NCBI GenBank assembly: GCA_034770075.1
Contig: CM068380.1
Span: 40,165,033 to 40,229,032 of the forward strand
DNA from: Aralia elata
Lineage: Eukaryota > Streptophyta > Magnoliopsida > Apiales > Araliaceae
Direction: 5' to 3'
Length of the DNA stretch: 64,000 nt
Shown: piece after piece, positions 22,047 through 33,042 of the stretch
How positions within the stretch are numbered: the first letter of the stretch is position 1
How the letters are laid out: each line of letters opens with the position of its first letter
Made by a program: the position numbers and the translations under genes
The notes under the pieces: model-generated
Told to the model about the DNA's origin: nothing
Database searches by the model: none
Seen by the model: the letters and a program-made list of their open reading frames with translations, nothing else

Positions 22047-22064
22047 TCCCCGGCAACGGCGCCA
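22047..22064 (-). other. primer-binding site, tRNA-Asp type
   Basis: TGGCGCCGTTGCCGGGGA on the minus strand is complementary to the 3' end of plant tRNA-Asp (ending ...CGGCAACGGCGCCA). It lies six bases after the LTR end, as expected for minus-strand DNA priming in Athila-type elements. Confidence 0.9.
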
Positions 22065-23050
22065 AAAACTTGTTTGCCTAAATCTATACTAGCAAAATAC
22101 GCAAGTATACGCAGTCCACAAGTAATAAAGTGAAAGTTGAGTATCGTCCCATGGAGAAAAAATTGAGTTTATAATGACAAATTTCAATCCTATATTAATT
22201 CAATTTTATTAACAAATGATCAAATATTTCTGAATTTCTGAATTTAACTAATTAATTCTAATTTAAATTACTACCACAAGTTTGAAAACAGATTTTTAAA
22301 GACTTAAGACTACAATTTCACTTATTGTTTCACTTCGCTCAACATACTTCCTATCGAATTATGCTAATTATCTTGGATTACTAATCAAGAACTCATTAGT
22401 ATTTATGACCATCTCTCAATGTTTCATAAACAACTCAACTCAAATCCACAAATGATAGATTCAAGACAATCACCCTAGTTAACTAATCCATTATATCTCT
22501 ATGTGAATTACAATTAAAAAGAATTTAAAGCTCAGGTTCCCTATCAGATTACATGCGGTGAATAGGTAAATTTCTATCCTAAACACAAATTATTAATTCT
22601 AACGACAAGCAGAATGCACAATCACATGCTATTATGGTCAGATCTAAACCTATACTTCATCTTTCGAGTTCATATAGATTATCCTGGTAATTACTGGCCA
22701 AATAATTAAATAATTAAGCATAAACCATAATAGTCAATCCAATAATAACTAATTATAACTATCCAAGAAGCATGTCAAACAAAACTACACAATAAGATCC
22801 ATTATAGCCTTAAAAAGAAATTTAGTTCATAATTAAACTAGAATCCATCATCCACGAATTTAGTAGCATTCAAAAGTCAAAATAAAATGAAGAGAGAAGA
22901 ACAAAAACTGATGAGTAATCCTTGAATCTCTCTCTAGCTCCTACTTTGAATTCCTCCTACTAGCAATTTGCTTCAAGTCTTCACAATTTGCTCCAAAACT
23001 AGGGTTCTCTAATAATAAGTTCAACACCCTTAAAATTGACTTAAAACAAC

Positions 23051-23058
23051 TATTTATA
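23051..23058 (-). promoter_or_regulatory. LTR TATA box
   Basis: TATAAATA on the minus strand, about 100 bases downstream of the GC-box cluster. Confidence 0.55.
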
Positions 23059-23159
23059 ATATCTGATAAAAGTCCTAACTAATCTAGAAGTCTGAAAACC
23101 AATTACAAATCAAGTTGCTTTCATTAATGAAAAAGTCAACTCTAGTCAACTCCTGAACT

Positions 23160-23290
23160 GGCACGACCGCGCTGGAAATAAGCTTGAATGGGGCGCGGCC
23201 GCGCTGCACTGCTAGCCAGTTATTTTCCAATTCTGAAGACCGACGCGGCCGCGCTGCTCCTCTAGGTCATTTTGGGCGCGGCCGCGTTGC
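23160..23290. repeat. GC-palindrome box cluster in Athila-type LTR (-)
   Basis: Boxes at 23160-23173, 23191-23207, 23241-23257 and 23274-23290. The spacing (about 31, 50, 33) mirrors that of the LTR at 19541-21053, which argues for common descent of the cluster within this family. Confidence 0.9.
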
Positions 23291-23473
23291 ACTAATTTCC
23301 TGCAACTCTGTATCTGCAACTGCTGATTCAACTCCATTCCCGCCAAGACAATCCCTAATATATGCAGCCTACAAAAACACACAAAATGCATAAAAAGTAA
23401 CTACAAACCAAGGAAATAAACACTAATCCGCATTCATTGGTATCTGATTCGTAGGTATAAAACCTACTTATCA

Positions 23474-24630
23474 GAAACATGACAAATAGCAACGCTGATT
23501 CATGAAAGGAAATGGGGGAATTTGTTAAGCAACCGGAACCGACGGTAGTTTCTATAATCAAAGAATTTTATGCAAATGCCAAGGAGGTGAAGGATTTTGT
23601 GGTTCAAGTTCGAGGAAAGCTAGTCTCGTTCACCTCAACAATTATCAATGAGTATTATCAGTTAGAGGGAATAGATGACGATGACAACAAATTCACGAAC
23701 TATTACAACTGTGACCTTAACTTGACCAAAGTGATTAAACATCTATGCAGACCGGGAGCAAAATGGAAGAGTAGGGACCAACAAAATGTTGTGACCTTTC
23801 CACACAAGGAACTAAGCAGATATGGGAAGACATGGTACACATTCCTTTGTGCAAAGTTGATACCTTCCACACATTTGACTAAAATGACACAGGAAAGAGC
23901 CGTATTATTATCTGCCATTGTGACTGGGAAGTCAATTAATGTTGGGCAGGTGATACATAGTTCTATTAGGTACGCACTCTAAGGTGGAACTATTAGCGGT
24001 TTACTTTATCCATCCCTCATTACGGGATTATGTAAGAAGGCGAAGGTTACATGGGATGAGGAGGAAATATTGCAACCACCCAAGGCAATAATAGATCTTG
24101 CTATAATTAACAAGTTTAAGATTAGGGACGGAGATGTGTCTCATCCACGAGGAGCAAGATTTATTATTGGGGGAAATCTCTCGGTTGTTGAAGAACAAGT
24201 TCAGCTTCCACAGCTTGAGTCTTATTTTGAGCAGCCAATGCAGACTCAATCTTCGTGTCAAGGAGCTTCTTCTTCTTCGTCTCAATCGCAGATAGATTTG
24301 ATGCTTGCAGAGATGAAGGAGCTTAGAAGGGAGAATGTCGAGCTTCGTTGAGGCCAGGAGGCGATACTTCGGGTGACTAGACGATAGTTTCGTCGGGTGG
24401 ATCAGGTAACAGATCAATTAGACACATTCGTGGACTATCCGACTGAGTTTAACTCCACGATCTCAACTGCTTTCAATACTGCGGGAGTTAGCTTCAGTCA
24501 AGGTCCATTCCAGTTTCCAGCTCCGCCTATGTTTCTTGACTACACCCTTGACACGGAGGAGGAAAATGAAGATGATGACTTAGCTGACGAGGACGATGAT
24601 GCTGATGATGATGATGATGGTGCTGTTTGA
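23474..24630 (+). pseudogene. Athila 3' ORF (plant-transposon-protein type, env-like position)
   Basis: From ATG at 23512 a single frame runs to TGA at 24628-24630, broken only by TAA 23980-23982, TGA 24349-24351 and TAG 24385-24387. Homology probably begins upstream (a HERKW-like segment in another frame at 23501-23515), cut by the LTR at 23473. The N-terminal half has VVSIIKEFYANAKE, VVQVRGKLVSF and a KWKSRDQQNVVTFPHKEL block, features of the 'putative plant transposon protein' domain found after pol in Athila elements. The C-terminal part has a Ser-rich stretch, a coiled-coil segment MLAEMKELRRENVEL and an acidic tail of Asp and Glu. The role of this protein is unknown. No membrane segment is seen, so an envelope function is not supported. 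Confidence 0.7.
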
Positions 24631-25228
24631 AATTTTAGGGAAGTTTCTTTATTTTTCCTATTTTTTCTTTTATTTCGAACATTAAGGACAATGTAAATTC
24701 TATGTTTGGGGGTATTTTGCAGTATTTGATGTTTGGTACTTGAGATTTAATTGTTTATGCATTTTAGTTTATTTTAGTTAATTTATGTCATTTTTTAGGT
24801 AATGTAGTTTATAATTAGTTTGCATATTAGTAGGGAAATTTTGAAAAAAAAGTTTTTGACTTTTGAGCAATCTTTTAATTCAATCTGTTGAAGACCGATG
24901 ATAGGAATTGATTGAAGATTGGGTAATTCTGGCTAATTTTTGGATCATGCTAGTTTGGAATTTAATATAGGAGTTTGTTTTATAGTAGTTTGTGATTCTA
25001 AACTCTTTAATAATCCTGCTGTTCAAATTAGTTGACATTAGAGAGTTTATATAGTTAAATATGTGTGAAAGACATGACTGAAACTCTAGGAGATTATTTG
25101 ATCATCAGTTGACGTAGAGATAATCAATCATTTAAGTTTGGGGGAAAATTTGAGGACAAAAATTTAAATATTGAAAAATGTTGAATTTCGTTGAATATGA
25201 ATTAGTTGTATGCATGGTGGATTGAGAT

Positions 25229-25323
25229 GGAGCATAAGACATACTCATCCATAAACGCAGGTACGATGGAGCGTAAAACGCACTTATTTACAGTGATGTG
25301 AGAGGGAGCATAAAATGCACTCA
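25229..25323 (+). repeat. three copies of the GGAGCRTAAAAYGCACTCA motif
   Basis: Copies at 25229-25247, 25268-25286 and 25305-25323, spaced 37 to 39. Same motif and same relative position as 977-1124. Confidence 0.8.
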
Positions 25324-25715
25324 CGGGTTGAAAAAATATGTGAAATTCGTTGTTATCCTCCCCTGAACTGATGTGATGTCGTCTTTGCTGGAATTTGATA
25401 TGATAAATAGGATTTTTGAGTTGATATCAGGTATCTTTTACATGGTATTTGATTATATAATCTAATCTAGGTTTGATTGATTTGAGTAGTTTGGATGATC
25501 ATATGTTGTGGATTGTGAAGTGCTATGAAATTGATGATTATGTTAAGTTTTTAGACTATGCATAATTTGAAGTTGGCTAGAAGTTATTATATGTGAGTCT
25601 TTGAGGCCATGGTTCAGATTTATCTTAAATTCTTGCTCATGGGTTAACTGTTTATTGCATGTTAGAATAGTTTTTAGTTGTTAGTTAGGTTTTGTTTGAG
25701 GGCAAGCAAAGAGTC

Positions 25716-25730
25716 AAGTTTGGGGGTATT
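25716..25730 (+). other. Athila polypurine tract
   Basis: AAGTTTGGGGGTATT immediately before the TGATGAGTGG LTR start. Confidence 0.8.
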
Positions 25731-27200
25731 TGATGAGTGGTTTTTATATCATGATTTTAGTACCTTTGACTTAATGATATTGCCTATTTTTGGGTTTATT
25801 ATGTTATTTTTTATTTGTTTTATTATGTTTTTGCAGGACTAGCTTTTAGAAGAGGATTATGTGATAATGTCGCTTTTGCAGCAAGATTACGGTAGTTTAC
25901 ATGCACAATTGAAGTAAAAGTGGTTTGAGCATGGTCGGCGTTCGATCATGTGCAAGCAGACATGGCCATGAGGGGCTAATTTGTGCATATGAGGTAGCTG
26001 GGCATGACATTGGTTTAGGGGATCAAACGGATGCGTAAGGGAAGACAAGATAATTAGCAAAACGTTTCTAGTCGCGGTGCTCGACCTTAAGAGCCGCGGA
26101 ACTGCCCTTTATTAAAGTCGAGAGACGCATCACTTAAGGTTGAGTTGCGGCACTCTCGGCAAGTCTACTAACTCGTGAATTGCACGTGTGCGGCTAGCTG
26201 AGGAGTTGTTTTGCTGATTGCCTTCTTGTTTCATGTGGACACTTACAAATGAGGCCTAATGAGTTACAAAGTCTACCAGAGCCAGGGACTTATTATATAT
26301 ACATAAAATTAAGGTTAGAAAGGAAGAGAAAGTAGTAGAGAATAGATAGAGAGTAGTGAGAAAATAATGAGAGGCACTTGAAGGTTTCAAGGATAGAAGG
26401 AAGGAGCAAAGCTGGGCTTTGACAGAGTTCATTATTCACTCTTAATGTTATCTCTTGTACTTTAAGATGTTTTCTAATTTTTTGTATTGGTTATTTTATT
26501 GTTTAATATGAACTAATTGTTTAGTTAAGATTGCAATGGAACTTATTGGGTAGCTTGAATTAATTTATTCTCTCTCTTGATTATGTTGATTATGCATGAT
26601 TTGTTTATTATAATTTGTGTTAATTTAATAATTGCTTAGCTATCAATTATCTGATAAATCTTAGATGAAATCGGAAGATGGACTCTAGGATTAGATATAA
26701 TTGTGAGAACATGTGATTATGTATTTTTCTTAGGACAAATACTTAATTTGTATATAGGATAGGAATATACCTATATACCACATGCAACTTGGTTTGAGAA
26801 TTGATGCTAATTAATTCATTCTTAATTAATTTACATAGGAATATAGTAGATTGATTATAGTAAATATTTTTATATCATTGTTGAAAAAGAATTTTATAGA
26901 AACTTCTGAATTCTCTGTTGACAAATCAACATAGTTAACTAGTTAAAGAGAGAGTGAAGAGATTTGAGTAAACAATTGGGAAAAATTGTAACCTTATTCT
27001 TTTAATCTGTTAATATCTTAATTCCTTAGTTAATTTTCTATTTCTGATTGTTTAAATAAAATTGAGTCGCTTAAGAATTAGTAGTTGGAGTAATAAATTG
27101 TTACTATTCCTCGTGGGATCAACAACTCTCTTATCATTATATTACTTGTGGACCGTGTATACTTGCACGTGAAATTGCTAAGTATAGATTTAGCCCAACA
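25731..27200 (+). mobile_element. Athila-type 3' LTR
   Basis: A 1470-bp LTR starting TGATGAGTGG and ending GATTTAGCCCAACA, with CCTCGTGGGATC near 27110 and GGACCGTGTATACTTGCACG near 27150. It closes the element whose 3' ORF is at 23474-24630. The GC-rich cluster here (26075-26160) is degraded: GTCGCGGTGC, GCCGCGGAAC, GCGGCACTC. A copia gag fragment follows immediately. Confidence 0.85.
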
Positions 27201-27678
27201 CACTGCTGCTGCATTAATGGCTAGGAGTGGTACTTATAAACCATATTTTAAGAGTCAAGAGTCATTTTATTGTGCCAATTCTGGAACTGTTGGTACGGGT
27301 ACTGGTAATAGTGGTAATAATGGATTCAAGAAACACTCAAAGGAAGGACATCTTTTATGTTCTCACTGCAAAAGCACAAATCATACAAGAGAATCCTGTT
27401 TTCAGTTGAATGGTTATCCTGATTGGTAGAAAGGAACAAGAATCAGCCCACCTATTGTAGTTGCTGCTACAACTAATCAATCTATAATTTCTCTAAGTTT
27501 TGATATTCACTCTTCTACCTCTCATATATAATATACTGTACTCAAGGTGGCTCAGGGTTTCAACTAACTCAACAATTTTTCTAAAGGACTATCAGGACAT
27601 CAAGTCATACAATGGGGCTCAGAGCAGCAGACTAACATCAATTCTATAGTCTTATAAGGACTAACAGACCATGTACTA
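27201..27678 (+). pseudogene. Ty1/copia gag fragment with zinc knuckle (Ale-like)
   Basis: The frame reads TAAALMARSGTYKPYF, a Gly/Asn-rich linker, then a CX2CX4HX4C zinc knuckle (Cys 27358, Cys 27367, His 27382, Cys 27397) and FQLNGYPDW, the usual end of gag in short-LTR copia elements, where it binds RNA. A TAG follows at 27427-27429 and the sequence decays to 27678. The left part is cut by the Athila LTR. The open frame upstream of 27201 is LTR sequence, not gag. The rest of the same element resumes at 31832 after a chromovirus insertion. Confidence 0.75.
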
Positions 27679-28079
27679 TATCAGGTCAGGGGTAAATTGG
27701 GAAGGAAAGAATAGTTAGTATATTCTAGAGTTAGATATTTTGTATGCATATGTAATGCACATGTAAGCACATAGGTGGTTAGTTAGCATGTGTGTAGGAT
27801 AATAGAGTGGTGTAAGTTAGGAGTATTTATACTTTTTCAGCATGTTAGTAAATATATATATGCGTGTAATGGGTGGACGTACAAGCTTTAGAACACTATA
27901 TAATTGCTGAATGAATGAGAACTGCTTGTTAAGTTTTCTCTCTATCTCTCTCTCAGTCTCACGAATTTAGTAACAAATAACTGAGTTCTTCTCCTTCTTC
28001 ATCCCTTATTCTCTCTTATTTCTATCTTTATCTCTGTTTCTCTCTTATTTTCTGGTTGGGCTTCAACAAGGGCCTGGCA
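27679..28079 (+). mobile_element. 5' LTR of Reina-like element
   Basis: 401 bp. It opens TATCAGGTCAGG (3' copy TGTCAGGCCAGG, so the first G is mutated) and ends GGGCCTGGCA. It is colinear with the 3' LTR over its length, including the TTTTGTATGCA and CTCAGTCTCACGAATTTAG blocks, with several substitutions and indels: an old insertion. Confidence 0.85.
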
Positions 28080-28081
28080 AA

Positions 28082-28094
28082 TTGGTATCAGAGC
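28082..28094 (+). other. primer-binding site, tRNA-Met type
   Basis: TTGGTATCAGAGC two bases after the 5' LTR; TGGTATCAGAGC is complementary to the initiator tRNA-Met 3' end, the usual chromovirus primer. Confidence 0.9.
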
Positions 28095-28317
28095 TCAAGT
28101 TCTATCCAAACTTATCATCTTCTTCCTCTATATCCTCTGTTCTTCTCGATCTTCAACCTCTGATTTCTGCTTCTATATCCTTCTATCTGAATTCTATCTC
28201 TTCTACCTTCGTCCATCCTTCAAACACTACCTAGAACCAACACAAAACCATCGGCAATAACTGCAGATCTCTACTCCATAGTAACAAAAAATAGATCTTG
28301 GAGGCTCTGTTTTCTAA

Positions 28318-29053
28318 CATACCTACAATTTAGCAAATTCAAGTGTTACCAATGAGAAATTACAACTAATTGATGAGAAAACGGACCACTTCATGGAATG
28401 TATGAATGAACTATTTAGACAGAGGAGCCCAAATAATGATAACATGTGTGAAAATTCTTTTGGGGATAATGGAAAGGGTAAGAGGCTTGTTCATATGGGG
28501 CAAAGTAGGGATAAGGGCTTCTTTAGAGACCTTAGACATGCTGAGCAAGAAAGAGCAAGGAAACATAAAGAAGATGATGCTCAATAGAGGATGAGGAACC
28601 AAAATGATGATGATGGTGAAGAGAAGAGAGAACTTAAACATCTTAAATTGGTGTTCCCATTATTTATTGAGGTTGATGATGCCAAGAGCTGGATACATAA
28701 TTGTGAGGAGTATTTTAGTATATTTGGGATTCATTCTCATACGATGATTACCATAGCTGGGATGCATCTCCATGGTTCTCCAAAAAATTGGTACAAATTT
28801 TATGTCAATGGAAAAGAGGGGCTTACTTGGAGGGAGTTTGCAAATAATTTCACTGTGAGGTTCACTAAGGCAGGTGTGGAAAACATATATGAACAATTCA
28901 AGCTGTTGAAGCAAGTAGGAATTATGAATGTATACTATGATAAGTTTGAAAGGTATAAAGGGAGACTACTTGAGAAGCTACCTCACTTCACTTAGGACTT
29001 CTTTATAGGGAACTTTGTGGGTGGACTGAAGGACAAAACCAAAAAAAATGGTA
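28318..29053 (+). pseudogene. Reina-like gag
   Basis: The frame is open from about 28318 (the family start codon is not recognisable; first ATG 28393) with a helical N-terminal part. After TAG at 28585-28587 the Retrotrans_gag domain follows in the same frame: DAKSWIHNCEEYF, MITIAGMHLHGSPKNWYK, TWREFANNFTVRF, EQFKLLKQ and YYDKFERYKGRLLEKLPHFT. A second TAG is at 28993-28995, after which DFFIGNFVGGLKDKT continues in frame. The domain packs element RNA into particles. Non-functional. Confidence 0.85.
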
Positions 29054-29918
29054 AAGTTGCTTGACCCAGAAACTCTACCCAAGCCTTTAAATAAGCCAAG
29101 TTCTATAAAAGTCATATTCCTAAACTTGCGAACTCCCACAACTATCCTAAACCACAACTCAACCATAACAACACACAACCCAGCCTGCACCACTAACAAC
29201 CAAAACTCATATGCTCACCTATCCTAGAAATGACTTTAACAGCCTAAACCTATTACTGCAACTCAAAGAGATGAGAGAAGAGCCAAGGGCCTATGTTTTT
29301 ATTGTGATAAGAAGTACACCATGGAACACCAATGCAAAGCTCCTCAGAATTTCATGATCACATGTGAGGATTTCCAGAACTGCACGGACTCTCAAAAGTT
29401 TGTGGAATACTTCGGACCTCCTTAGTTTGATGAAGAACCCGAGCCTTCCCAAACAGAGAAGAATGATAAACTAAAGGGGAAAGCTACCTTGTGTAATCTG
29501 CAATTTCAAGAAGAGGCAAATGGGGGGGGGGACAAGTCCTAATTCTCAAAGGAAAAAGTGGAGGAAAATAACTTATAATTTTAATAGATAGTGGTAGTAC
29601 CTTAAATTTTCTAAGTGAAGATGCTGCCAAGGCACTAAACTGCCTTATGTAACCTATTAACCCAATTACTATTAACCTTCCTAATGGTGAGGAACTTCAG
29701 AGTAAAACATGGTGCCTTGAGTTTACATGGAATTTTGACACCCATAGTTTCACCACACCTATATGGATCATTAAGTTGCAGTTGTATCATGCTATCTTGG
29801 GAACCACATGGCTGAAACAACTAGGAGGGATACATATAGACTATAATAACCTTATCCTCAGCTTTACACAAAGGAATGGAAGTTCAGCGTCATGGATGGA
29901 CCAACTTCCAAAGAAGTG
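29054..29918 (+). pseudogene. Reina-like gag zinc knuckle and aspartic protease
   Basis: Near 29290 a knuckle-like CFYCDKKYTMEHQCK follows an EERRAKGL block. Protease appears in one frame from about 29577 with LIDSGSTLNFLS (catalytic Asp in DSG), INLPNGEELQSKTW, and LGTTWLKQLGGIHIDY, and ends at TGA near 29918. A G run at 29522-29530 and several stops break the frame between knuckle and protease. In intact elements RT should follow, but the integrase zinc-binding region follows within about 100 bases. Confidence 0.75.
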
Positions 29919-29939
29919 AAGACCTTAACTATTTGACAA

Positions 29940-31378
29940 TAGCCTAGCCAACATGGATGTCCAAGATTGTTGAAAGCTATGAAGGTGATAACAATATTTC
30001 CTAGGTTCTAGCTGAGTTGACAGCTATAAAGATGGGGCCTAATGAGTTTTAGCTAGTCCATGGTTTACTAAAGTACAGAGGGAAGTGGGTAATAGGAATT
30101 TAAAGAAATTTAAGATGACAACTATTTGAAGAACTCCATGAGAAGGGAGTAGGGGATCATTAAGGGGTAAAGGCCAATTTAAAAAGGATAGAGCAATATT
30201 TTTATTAGGTAGGAATGAAGAATGATATCACAAGGTGGGTGGCTGAGTGCCCTATTTGTCAATTTTTTAAACATAAAAATGTGAGAAGCCTTGGGCTGCT
30301 CTAACCATTACCCATCCCTAACCAGCCTTGGATGGACACATCTATGGATTTTATCAGTAAACTCCCCAACTCCAAAGGCTATGAAGTTATTTGGGTTATT
30401 ACTGATAGGTATAGTAGGAGCTCTCATTTCTTACCTCTCAGTCATCCTATCTCTGCCAAGACATTATCCCAATTATATTTTGAGAACCTTTTTAAGCATC
30501 ATGGCCTTCCCAGCTCAATTGTAAGTGATAGGGATCCTATATTTTTGAGTGATTTCTGGCATACACTATTTAAACTTGCAGGAACAAGGCTCCACATCAG
30601 TACTTCCTATCATCCTCAAAGTGATGGGAGCACTGAAATGGTAAACCAATATTTGGAATAATACCTAAGAAGCATGTGCAGCCATTCAGCAAAACAATGG
30701 AGCTCTTGGCTACCTATGGCAGAATGGTGGTTTAATACCACTTTCCACACTTCTCTACCAATAACCCCATACAAAATTCTCTATGGACATAACCCTATAC
30801 ACCTGAGCATGCCCTCAAAATTTAGTACTAACATTGCAGCAGTTGAGGATATTCTTACAAAAAATAACAACAGCTGGAAATTCTTAAGGAGAACTTAGCC
30901 AAGGCCCAACAAAGAATCAAGAGTCATACTGATAGGAAAAGACCTGAGAGGGTTTTTGAGGTTGGTGAGTGGGTATACCTTAAGCTACAACCTTACAGGC
31001 AAAGTTCAATCTCAATAATGAGAAGAATATGAAACCAGCCCCAAAATTCTATAGGCCTTTTAAAATTCTGAAAAAATATGGGGTTGTTGCATACAAACTA
31101 GAGCTTCTAAGCACTTTAAGAATACATCCCACCTTTCATGTCTCACAACCAAAAAGGCATTTGGGGGCAGTACAAATCAACACCCAGCTACTAGAAGTTA
31201 ATTAAAATGGGTAGTTTGATGTGGGACCACTCAAAATCTTAAAATAGAGGGGAGTTTACAAAGGAAGCAAGATCATATACCAATTCTTGGTATAATAGAA
31301 ATACTGCAGCATTGAAGAAGCTACATGGGAGGATGGCAATATCCTTAAATTTAACTATCCAAACTTAATACTTCATTA
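29940..31378 (+). pseudogene. Reina-like integrase with chromodomain remnant
   Basis: An HHCC region (ELHEKGVGDH near 30140, CPICQFF near 30252) is followed by the catalytic core: Asp in MDTSMDFISKLP (30347), Asp in SDRDPIF (about 30525) and Glu in TEMVNQYLE (about 30640). A TAG directly after that block and frame changes after 30898 break it. Decayed C-terminal pieces include KFYGPFKILKKYG (about 31050), HPTFHVSQPKRHLG (about 31130) and SIEEATWED (about 31310), the end of a chromodomain that directs insertion into heterochromatin. No functional protein is possible. Confidence 0.85.
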
Positions 31379-31411
31379 ATGAGGACATGAATGTTTTAAA
31401 GGGGCATGGAA

Positions 31412-31831
31412 TGTCAGGCCAGGGGTAAATTCGGAGGGAAAGAATAGTTAGTATATTCTAGAGTAGTTAGTATATTCTAGAGTTAGATATTTTGTATGCA
31501 CATTTAATGCACATGTAATCACATGGGTGGTTAGTTAGCATGTGTGTGTAGGATAAGAGAGTGGTGTAGGTTAAGAGTATTTACAGTTTTTCAGTATGTT
31601 ATTAACTATATATATGCATGTAATGGGTGGAGTAACCTCCAAGCTTTGTAATACTATGCAATTTCTGAATGAATGGAAACAACTTGTTAAGTTTTCTTTC
31701 TCTATCTCTCTCAGTCTCACGAATTTAGTAACAAATAACTGAGTTCTTCTCCTTCTTTCTCCCTTATTCTCTCTGAATTATCTCTTATTTCTATCTCTAT
31801 CTTTGTTTCTCTCTTATTTTCTGGTTTGGCA
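31412..31831 (+). mobile_element. 3' LTR of Reina-like element
   Basis: 420 bp, TGTCAGGCC...TTTGGCA, preceded by AAAGGGGCATGGAA as PPT. It has a duplicated TTAGTATATTCTAGAG segment absent from the 5' copy, and lacks about 18 bases near its end that the 5' copy has. Confidence 0.85.
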
Positions 31832-32860
31832 GTATTTGAATAATGATAAAGTTATTCTTCTGGCTGATAGTCACCTTACCAATACTCATCCTGTAGATAA
31901 TTTTGTGTGTACATCCAGTCTTAGTATTCTAGAACCAGTATGCTTATTTGTCAATACCAGCATTGATCATTCGATAATAGACTCAGAAGCCACTAATCAA
32001 ATTATCTTTCAATACTCTACAGTCATCAATCATTTCCTTATTAATTCCTCTATACATCTTCCAAATGGACAGGTTGTTTCCTTTTCACACAAAGGAACAA
32101 TTGAGCTAACATCAGATCTTATTCTAAATGATGTGTTGAGGAGTTTAAAAGGGTTTGGTAAGTTGGATGGTGGCTTATCGTACTTCCAGCTGCATCTTCT
32201 TCTATTGCATTGTTTGATATGTCGTCTACCAGTTTATGGCATTCTAGATTAGGACATCCATCTTTTGGTATTTTAAATAAAATTCCTACTCTGCTATATA
32301 ATAAAGATTGTAGTCATGTTCCATGTGACATTTGTCGTTTTGCTAAAGAGCTTCGACATTTTTCTTACTAGTACATCTTGTACTACAAAGATTTTTGAGC
32401 TATTACATTTTGATGTTTGGGGTCCTTATAGACATACAACTCATGATGGATATAGTTACTAAGTTCAAACTCAGTTTTAGTGCTCAATTCTTAATTTTAG
32501 GTTGATAATGATATTGAATTTATGAAAAAGATTGTTGGATCCCTTCTATCTAACCGAGCATCATACATTAACCCTTTTGTATCAATACCTCTAAGCAAAA
32601 TGGTGTTGCTGAGAAGAAACATAGACATCTTCTCAATGTAGCCTAGAGCCTTACATTTTCAAGTGTCAGTCAACTATCATCAAGACTAGATGAGTCTCTT
32701 TCTTCTTTTGATTATATCTTCTTTTTCTTTTATTGGTCTAATTTCCCCTAGACCTTCCTCTTCTTTTTTACCGATTTCTTCGTAGTGTCAGTCAGCTAAC
32801 ATCAATGCTAGCTTACAGTCTCATAGATCACATTTTAATGAAGGTACAGAGGACTAAAGA
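31832..32860 (+). pseudogene. Ty1/copia protease-integrase remnant (Ale-like)
   Basis: The first part carries a protease-like IIDSEATNQIIF, where the family glycine of the DSGA active site is Glu, then HLPNGQVVSFSHKGTIEL. A frame change follows to the GAG-pre-integrase block LWHSRLGHPSFGILNK with a CDICRFAK cysteine pair, then HFDVWGPY, the beginning of the integrase core. After a deletion, a degraded VDNDIEFMKK and a region matching the end of the core follow near 32500-32650, and the sequence jumps to the LTR at 32873. RT and RNase H are absent. It is the continuation of the fragment at 27201-27678. Confidence 0.75.
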
Positions 32861-32872
32861 AAGAAGTCCAAC

Positions 32873-33042
32873 TGTTAGTAATTAGGAGTTAGTTAAGTGG
32901 CATTTTCTGTAAATAGCAAGTAGCTTTGTTTGTAAGTTGTTATCTTGCTATAAATACAAGATAAAGCTGTAATAATTGGTTAGAAGATTTTAATACAATC
33001 TGAATGCACTTCTTCATTTTCTCATAATATTAGTTTATAACA
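32873..33042 (+). mobile_element. short copia 3' LTR
   Basis: 170 bp, TGTTAGTAATTAGG...AGTTTATAACA, with a TATA box (TATAAATA, 32949-32956) and preceded by a purine-rich GGACTAAAGAAAGAAG. Such short LTRs are typical of Ale-type copia elements. Confidence 0.75.

Larger units (their letters stand above)
22071..23473 (-). mobile_element. Athila-type 5' LTR (-)
   Basis: A 1403-bp LTR starting TGATAAGTAGG at 23473 and ending TAGATTTAGGCAAACA at 22071, followed by a PBS and gag on the same strand. It has a GC-box cluster (23160-23290) and a TATA box (23051-23058). Its outer edge cuts into a plus-strand Athila ORF at 23474. Confidence 0.9.
24631..25730 (+). other. 3' noncoding region of Athila element
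   Basis: AT-rich, no gene seen. It carries purine patches (TTAAGGACAATG...TTTGGGGGT near 24690, and AAGTTTGGGGGAAA near 25135) and the spaced motif array at 25229-25323. A G-rich PPT ends it (25714-25730, AAGTTTGGGGGTATT). Confidence 0.7.
27679..31831 (+). mobile_element. Reina-like chromovirus, internally deleted
   Basis: A 4.15-kb Ty3/gypsy element with two LTRs (27679-28079 and 31412-31831), a tRNA-Met PBS, gag, protease, integrase and a chromodomain remnant. Reverse transcriptase and RNase H are missing. It is inserted in a copia element whose halves flank it. The flanking bases GTACT (27673-27677) and GTATT (31832-31836) may be a mutated target duplication, with one extra base on the left. 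Confidence 0.85.

Noticed and set aside
23184..23393. open frame over GC boxes in the minus-strand Athila LTR
   Set aside because: Same cause as above; noncoding promoter region.
23474..24630. envelope protein of an endogenous virus
   Set aside because: No signal peptide, membrane segment or furin-like site is seen; the ORF only occupies the env-like position of Athila elements.
27148..27200. N-terminal 17 codons of the copia gag frame
   Set aside because: This part is the end of the Athila LTR (GTATACTTGCACGTG...CCCAACA), read through by chance.
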